A stretch of 64,000 bases of DNA from Tetrahymena elliotti 4EA (lineage: Eukaryota > Ciliophora > Oligohymenophorea > Hymenostomatida > Tetrahymenidae): positions 80,426 to 144,425 of the forward strand of contig JH720374.1 of NCBI GenBank assembly GCA_000231825.2, written 5' to 3'. The notes under the pieces are model-generated. The model was not told where the DNA came from. It was given only the letters and a program-made list of their open reading frames with translations, and did no database searches. Positions 61,056 to 64,000 of this stretch are shown here, in pieces. Position numbers and translations under genes: made by a program. How positions within the stretch are numbered: position 1 is the first letter of the stretch; every line of letters begins with the position of its first letter.

Positions 61056-61439
61056 ATGAAAAGAGGATAAGGAGGTACTACCAACTAGGAATATTAAATC
61101 CGTCCTAAATAAAGAGAAAAATTTAGACCAGGCAAAGCAAAAGAAATAATTAGTGAAACATTAAATTTGAAATTAAAAAATTAAGTATACACTGATGCAG
61201 CTACTGTGTCTACTATTTCTAGAGATATTGCTGATACTATTAAATATAAGTTAAAAGATTTAGGATTACCCAGATATAAGTTTATGGTATCAGTTATTAT
61301 TGGATAATAAAAGGGTTAAGGTGTTAGAGTAGGAACACGTTAATTTTGGGATTTCGATACTGATTATGTTGCAAGTGATTATTATGTCAACGATTCCTTA
61401 TTTTGTCTGGTAACTGTTTATGGTGTGTATCTCTACTGA
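61056..61439 (+). CDS. Tctex1-family dynein light chain (TCTEX1D2/DYNLT2B-like)
   Basis: 127 residues, no intron. A short basic N-terminus (MKRGQGGTTNQEYQIRPKQ) precedes the Tctex1 domain filling the rest. The C-terminal core YKFMVSVIIGQQKGQGVRVG, then FWDFDTDYVASDYYVNDSLF and CLVTVYGVYLY, matches the strongly conserved family pattern (YKxVVxVxIGxxxGQGVxxxxRxxWDxxxDxxxxxxxxNxSLFCxxxxxxxY). The closest remembered type is TCTEX1D2/DYNLT2B, a light chain of the intraflagellar-transport dynein-2 complex; axonemal LC2/LC9-type chains are the alternative. This fits a heavily ciliated organism. The length is normal for the family. Confidence 0.93.
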
Positions 61440-62288
61440 AAAGCAAATAAAATAATAAAACAATAAAGTTCTAGATATGTTTTTATATATATTAATAAAT
61501 ATTTTATTTGCAACTTAACTACCAATTTAATCATTTCATTCTTTCTATTTTAAAATATCTTTAATATTGCAATCATACAAAAACTAACAAAAATGTGTGA
61601 AAACAATAAAATTTTGCTTTTTATTAAAATATTTTCACTTGATAATTTGGTTTTTAGCTCTCACTTGATGCAGAAAGAACTAAAAGCTTTATTTCAAACA
61701 AAATTTTATCATAAATTAATATAATTTTAAATTTATTAAAGGTCTTTTGAGATTTTATTAACTATCTCTTAAAGTTATTTTCTGAAGTAACTAATATGAG
61801 AAAAAATATATTATAATTCAATATTTGATTTTCAATTTTCTTTTGATTTGAAGAAATACTTAAAATTCTTTTTATTTAAATTATTTTAAATAATTTTTAT
61901 TAAAAGAAAATAAATTTAACACAATTAAATTAGATAGAATAAAATCTAATCACAACAAGATGTATCTTTTTTAAATAAACAAATAAAAAAAAAGCAGTTA
62001 AAATATAAAAAATAGATTATTACTACCTCTAAATTGCAAATAAAAATGAAGTTTATTTTTGGATATGGCTAGTTTACTAAATAACTTAGGTTAGTGAAAT
62101 AATATTTTAATTCAATTTCAAAATGTAAAATGAAAAACATAAAAATTGAGTTGGGAAAATTAAGTAAATAGTATGGTTAAGATAGAAAGGGATTGAAATA
62201 AAGATACAGTATATTGCATTAAATTATATATGAATTGGTTTTGCTATTTGCTTAAAAATAATTATTAAATTTTTGAGATTTGTTGCGT
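61440..62288. other. Convergent intergenic region
   Basis: AT-rich spacer between the dynein light chain (+) and the partial gene (-). No supported feature. Confidence 0.5.
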
Positions 62289-64000
62289 TCATTTCTAGAT
62301 TTTGGAATTGGCTTATTATGTGAATTTATTTATTTAATCCATAAAATCTAATTAGTTTACTATAGGTAAGTATTTTTATTGTCCTTCAGATAAATCACTT
62401 TGACTGATTGAAATTTAAAGTTGACTAATTTAATCTTGTATATCATGTTAAGCTGTTTGGTGCCTGTTTTATTGGCCCACTTAACTTTATTGCTAAGTTG
62501 TTTAGTTTTAAAGTTCATTTTAATTTACTTGTTCATTTAAACTAGTTTATTTATCTGGATTTAAATGCAAAACATTTTAATTTAATTTAAGAGAGTTTGT
62601 AAGTATTTAGCTACCATTTATTGGGATATTTACATTTTTTAGAGTTATTTGTTTATTTGAAAATTAATTTTCTGGAATTAAATCCAAGACTGCATCGTTT
62701 CCAGTGTTAGGATCTTTTTTAAGGATAAAATCTTATAGTCTTTAATTTTATGTATCTACTGAAGGTGAGCTTGGTTTAAGTATTTCTTCAAAATAATCTC
62801 TACGTTTATCATCTAAGAATTGCAAGAGACGCATATCATAGATATCTTTTTCTTCTTTTTTGCAGAGTTATTCATATGCTTTTGCAGCTTCATGAACTTT
62901 TTAAAAATAAGGCTTGTCACTCTCAATAAGGGCATGCTACCATAACTCATGAACATTGTTTTTATCTTCAGAACTATGGTTATCTTGAATAGAAGAGTTC
63001 CCATTTTTAATTCTTTCTAAATCTTTCAGCCTTTTTTGTTCTATTCTTTATTTATCATTTTCTTCTATTGTGTATGGATCAAATTTAATAATAGGTCTAG
63101 GGAGATATTCAAATATCTTTAGTTAGTTTTAATCAAATAAAATCATTTTTAATTTATCTATTTCAACTATCTTTTTGATTATAAAAATAATGTCTAATCT
63201 TTCTTTTATTTTATCCATAGAAAACTTTAATTGTTGCTGTTTACTGAATTTTATTTTCAAAAGGTATTTTATTTTGTCTAAAAACTTCATGACTAAATAA
63301 TTATGAGTAACATTTTTGAATAGCTTCACAAATATGCTATTGAAGCCTTCATTCTTTTTACCTTTAACAAGATCTCTCGCTTATTGCATTTCTACAGTAT
63401 GTAAAGGAGAATCTGGCTAACTAGAGCTTATCATGCTTAATTTTGAAAGTTTTTAATGTACTAACTTTTTAATTAACTTTGCTTTTTTATTTTCTTCAGA
63501 TATTTTTAACATTTATTGATTTGGTTATAACCCATTATAACCATTCAAACTGTGCTAATTTTGTTAAAATAAAGAATGAGATTTGTTACGTTATGTTTTG
63601 GGTGAAAAAACGGAATTATCAATAGCTTGATTTTATTATTATGATACACTCATTAAATTTTTTAATTTATTTTATTCTTTTTAAGGGTCTTTAATAACTG
63701 ATTAATTTGAAGATTTAAAAGAGTTATCTTCATTTTTATTTGTTTGGTATTTTGAGGTTAAATTTTAGAGATTCTTTTTATTTTCGTTCCTTGCTAAATT
63801 AAATGAATGAATTTATTCTATCTTAAAGATACTATCTTTTTTTAATGCATTCACAGTACTATTGTAAGAATTATTCTATTCGCCTACTTCAATATCTGAT
63901 TTTGTATTCCTTTTTTATATCCCTTCTTATTTTGGGTTCTAATTGGCTACATTAAGAAATTCTTAAGGGATATTCTAGTTTTTATTTAAATTTAATGTCA
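62289..64000 (-). CDS. Unidentified protein, 5' end beyond window
   Basis: 569 codons are visible, without an intron, ending in TGA at 62291-62289; the start lies outside the window. The N-terminal visible part is Asn/Ser/Lys-rich low complexity. The middle contains a hydrophobic-basic segment (LVMKFLDKIKYLLKIKF... FEYLPRPIIKFDPYT, roughly 63060-63310). It recalls the cytosolic region preceding the membrane domain in ciliate cation-channel proteins, but no membrane helices follow, so the resemblance may be superficial. The C-terminal third is Gln/Asn-rich. No enzyme motif recognised. Codon use, with abundant TAA/TAG Gln, agrees with neighbouring genes. Confidence 0.65.

Overview
The window looks like nuclear (macronuclear-type) DNA of an oligohymenophorean ciliate, most likely Tetrahymena. 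It is very AT-rich. TAA and TAG are read as glutamine throughout, and TGA is the only stop codon. Introns are short and AT-rich with GTAA-type donors. Read with the ordinary code, every real gene falls into fragments. Read with the ciliate code and spliced, I recover long consistent proteins whose exon phases all sum to whole codons.

Layout. 1.3-13.4 kb (+): one giant gene of about 3,695 codons for a secreted/membrane protein with a Cys-rich N-terminus, a beta-helix-like region and a C-terminal multi-pass domain. A decayed tandem copy of its 3' end follows. 14.4-28.5 kb: a transporter block, with an ABCG half-transporter (+), two paralogous full-length ABCC/MRP transporters (-), and an Old Yellow Enzyme-type flavin oxidoreductase (+) between them. 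29.1 kb: a tRNA-Thr(AGT) gene with a partial copy of its 3' end just downstream. 30.4-40.2 kb (+): three tandem aspartic-protease-family genes with the same four-exon structure, a signal peptide and a C-terminal membrane anchor. Only the third keeps both catalytic Asp motifs. 41.3-42.7 kb (+): an equilibrative nucleoside transporter. 44.0-46.3 kb (+): a basic coiled-coil protein, possibly a mitoribosomal mS26-like subunit. 46.9-48.0 kb (-): 5S rRNA sequence on both sides of a 965-base N gap. 48.2-53.5 kb (-): an intronless pseudokinase-like gene with an Asn/Gln/Ser-rich tail of about 1,200 residues. 55.0-58.1 kb (+): a Q-rich coiled-coil protein. 58.6-60.1 kb (-): a YEATS-domain protein with a Pro/Gln-rich tail. 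61.1-61.4 kb (+): a Tctex1-type dynein light chain. 62.3-64.0 kb (-): the 3' part of an unidentified gene running off the window.

Genes working together. The ABCG/ABCC/OYE block could be a detoxification or export neighbourhood, but that is inference from family membership and adjacency. The aspartic protease trio looks like an expanded local family in which two members became pseudoenzymes. The remaining genes look like unrelated housekeeping or cytoskeletal genes. All exon coordinates were derived by hand from reading frame and splice motifs. RNA-seq would be the decisive check.
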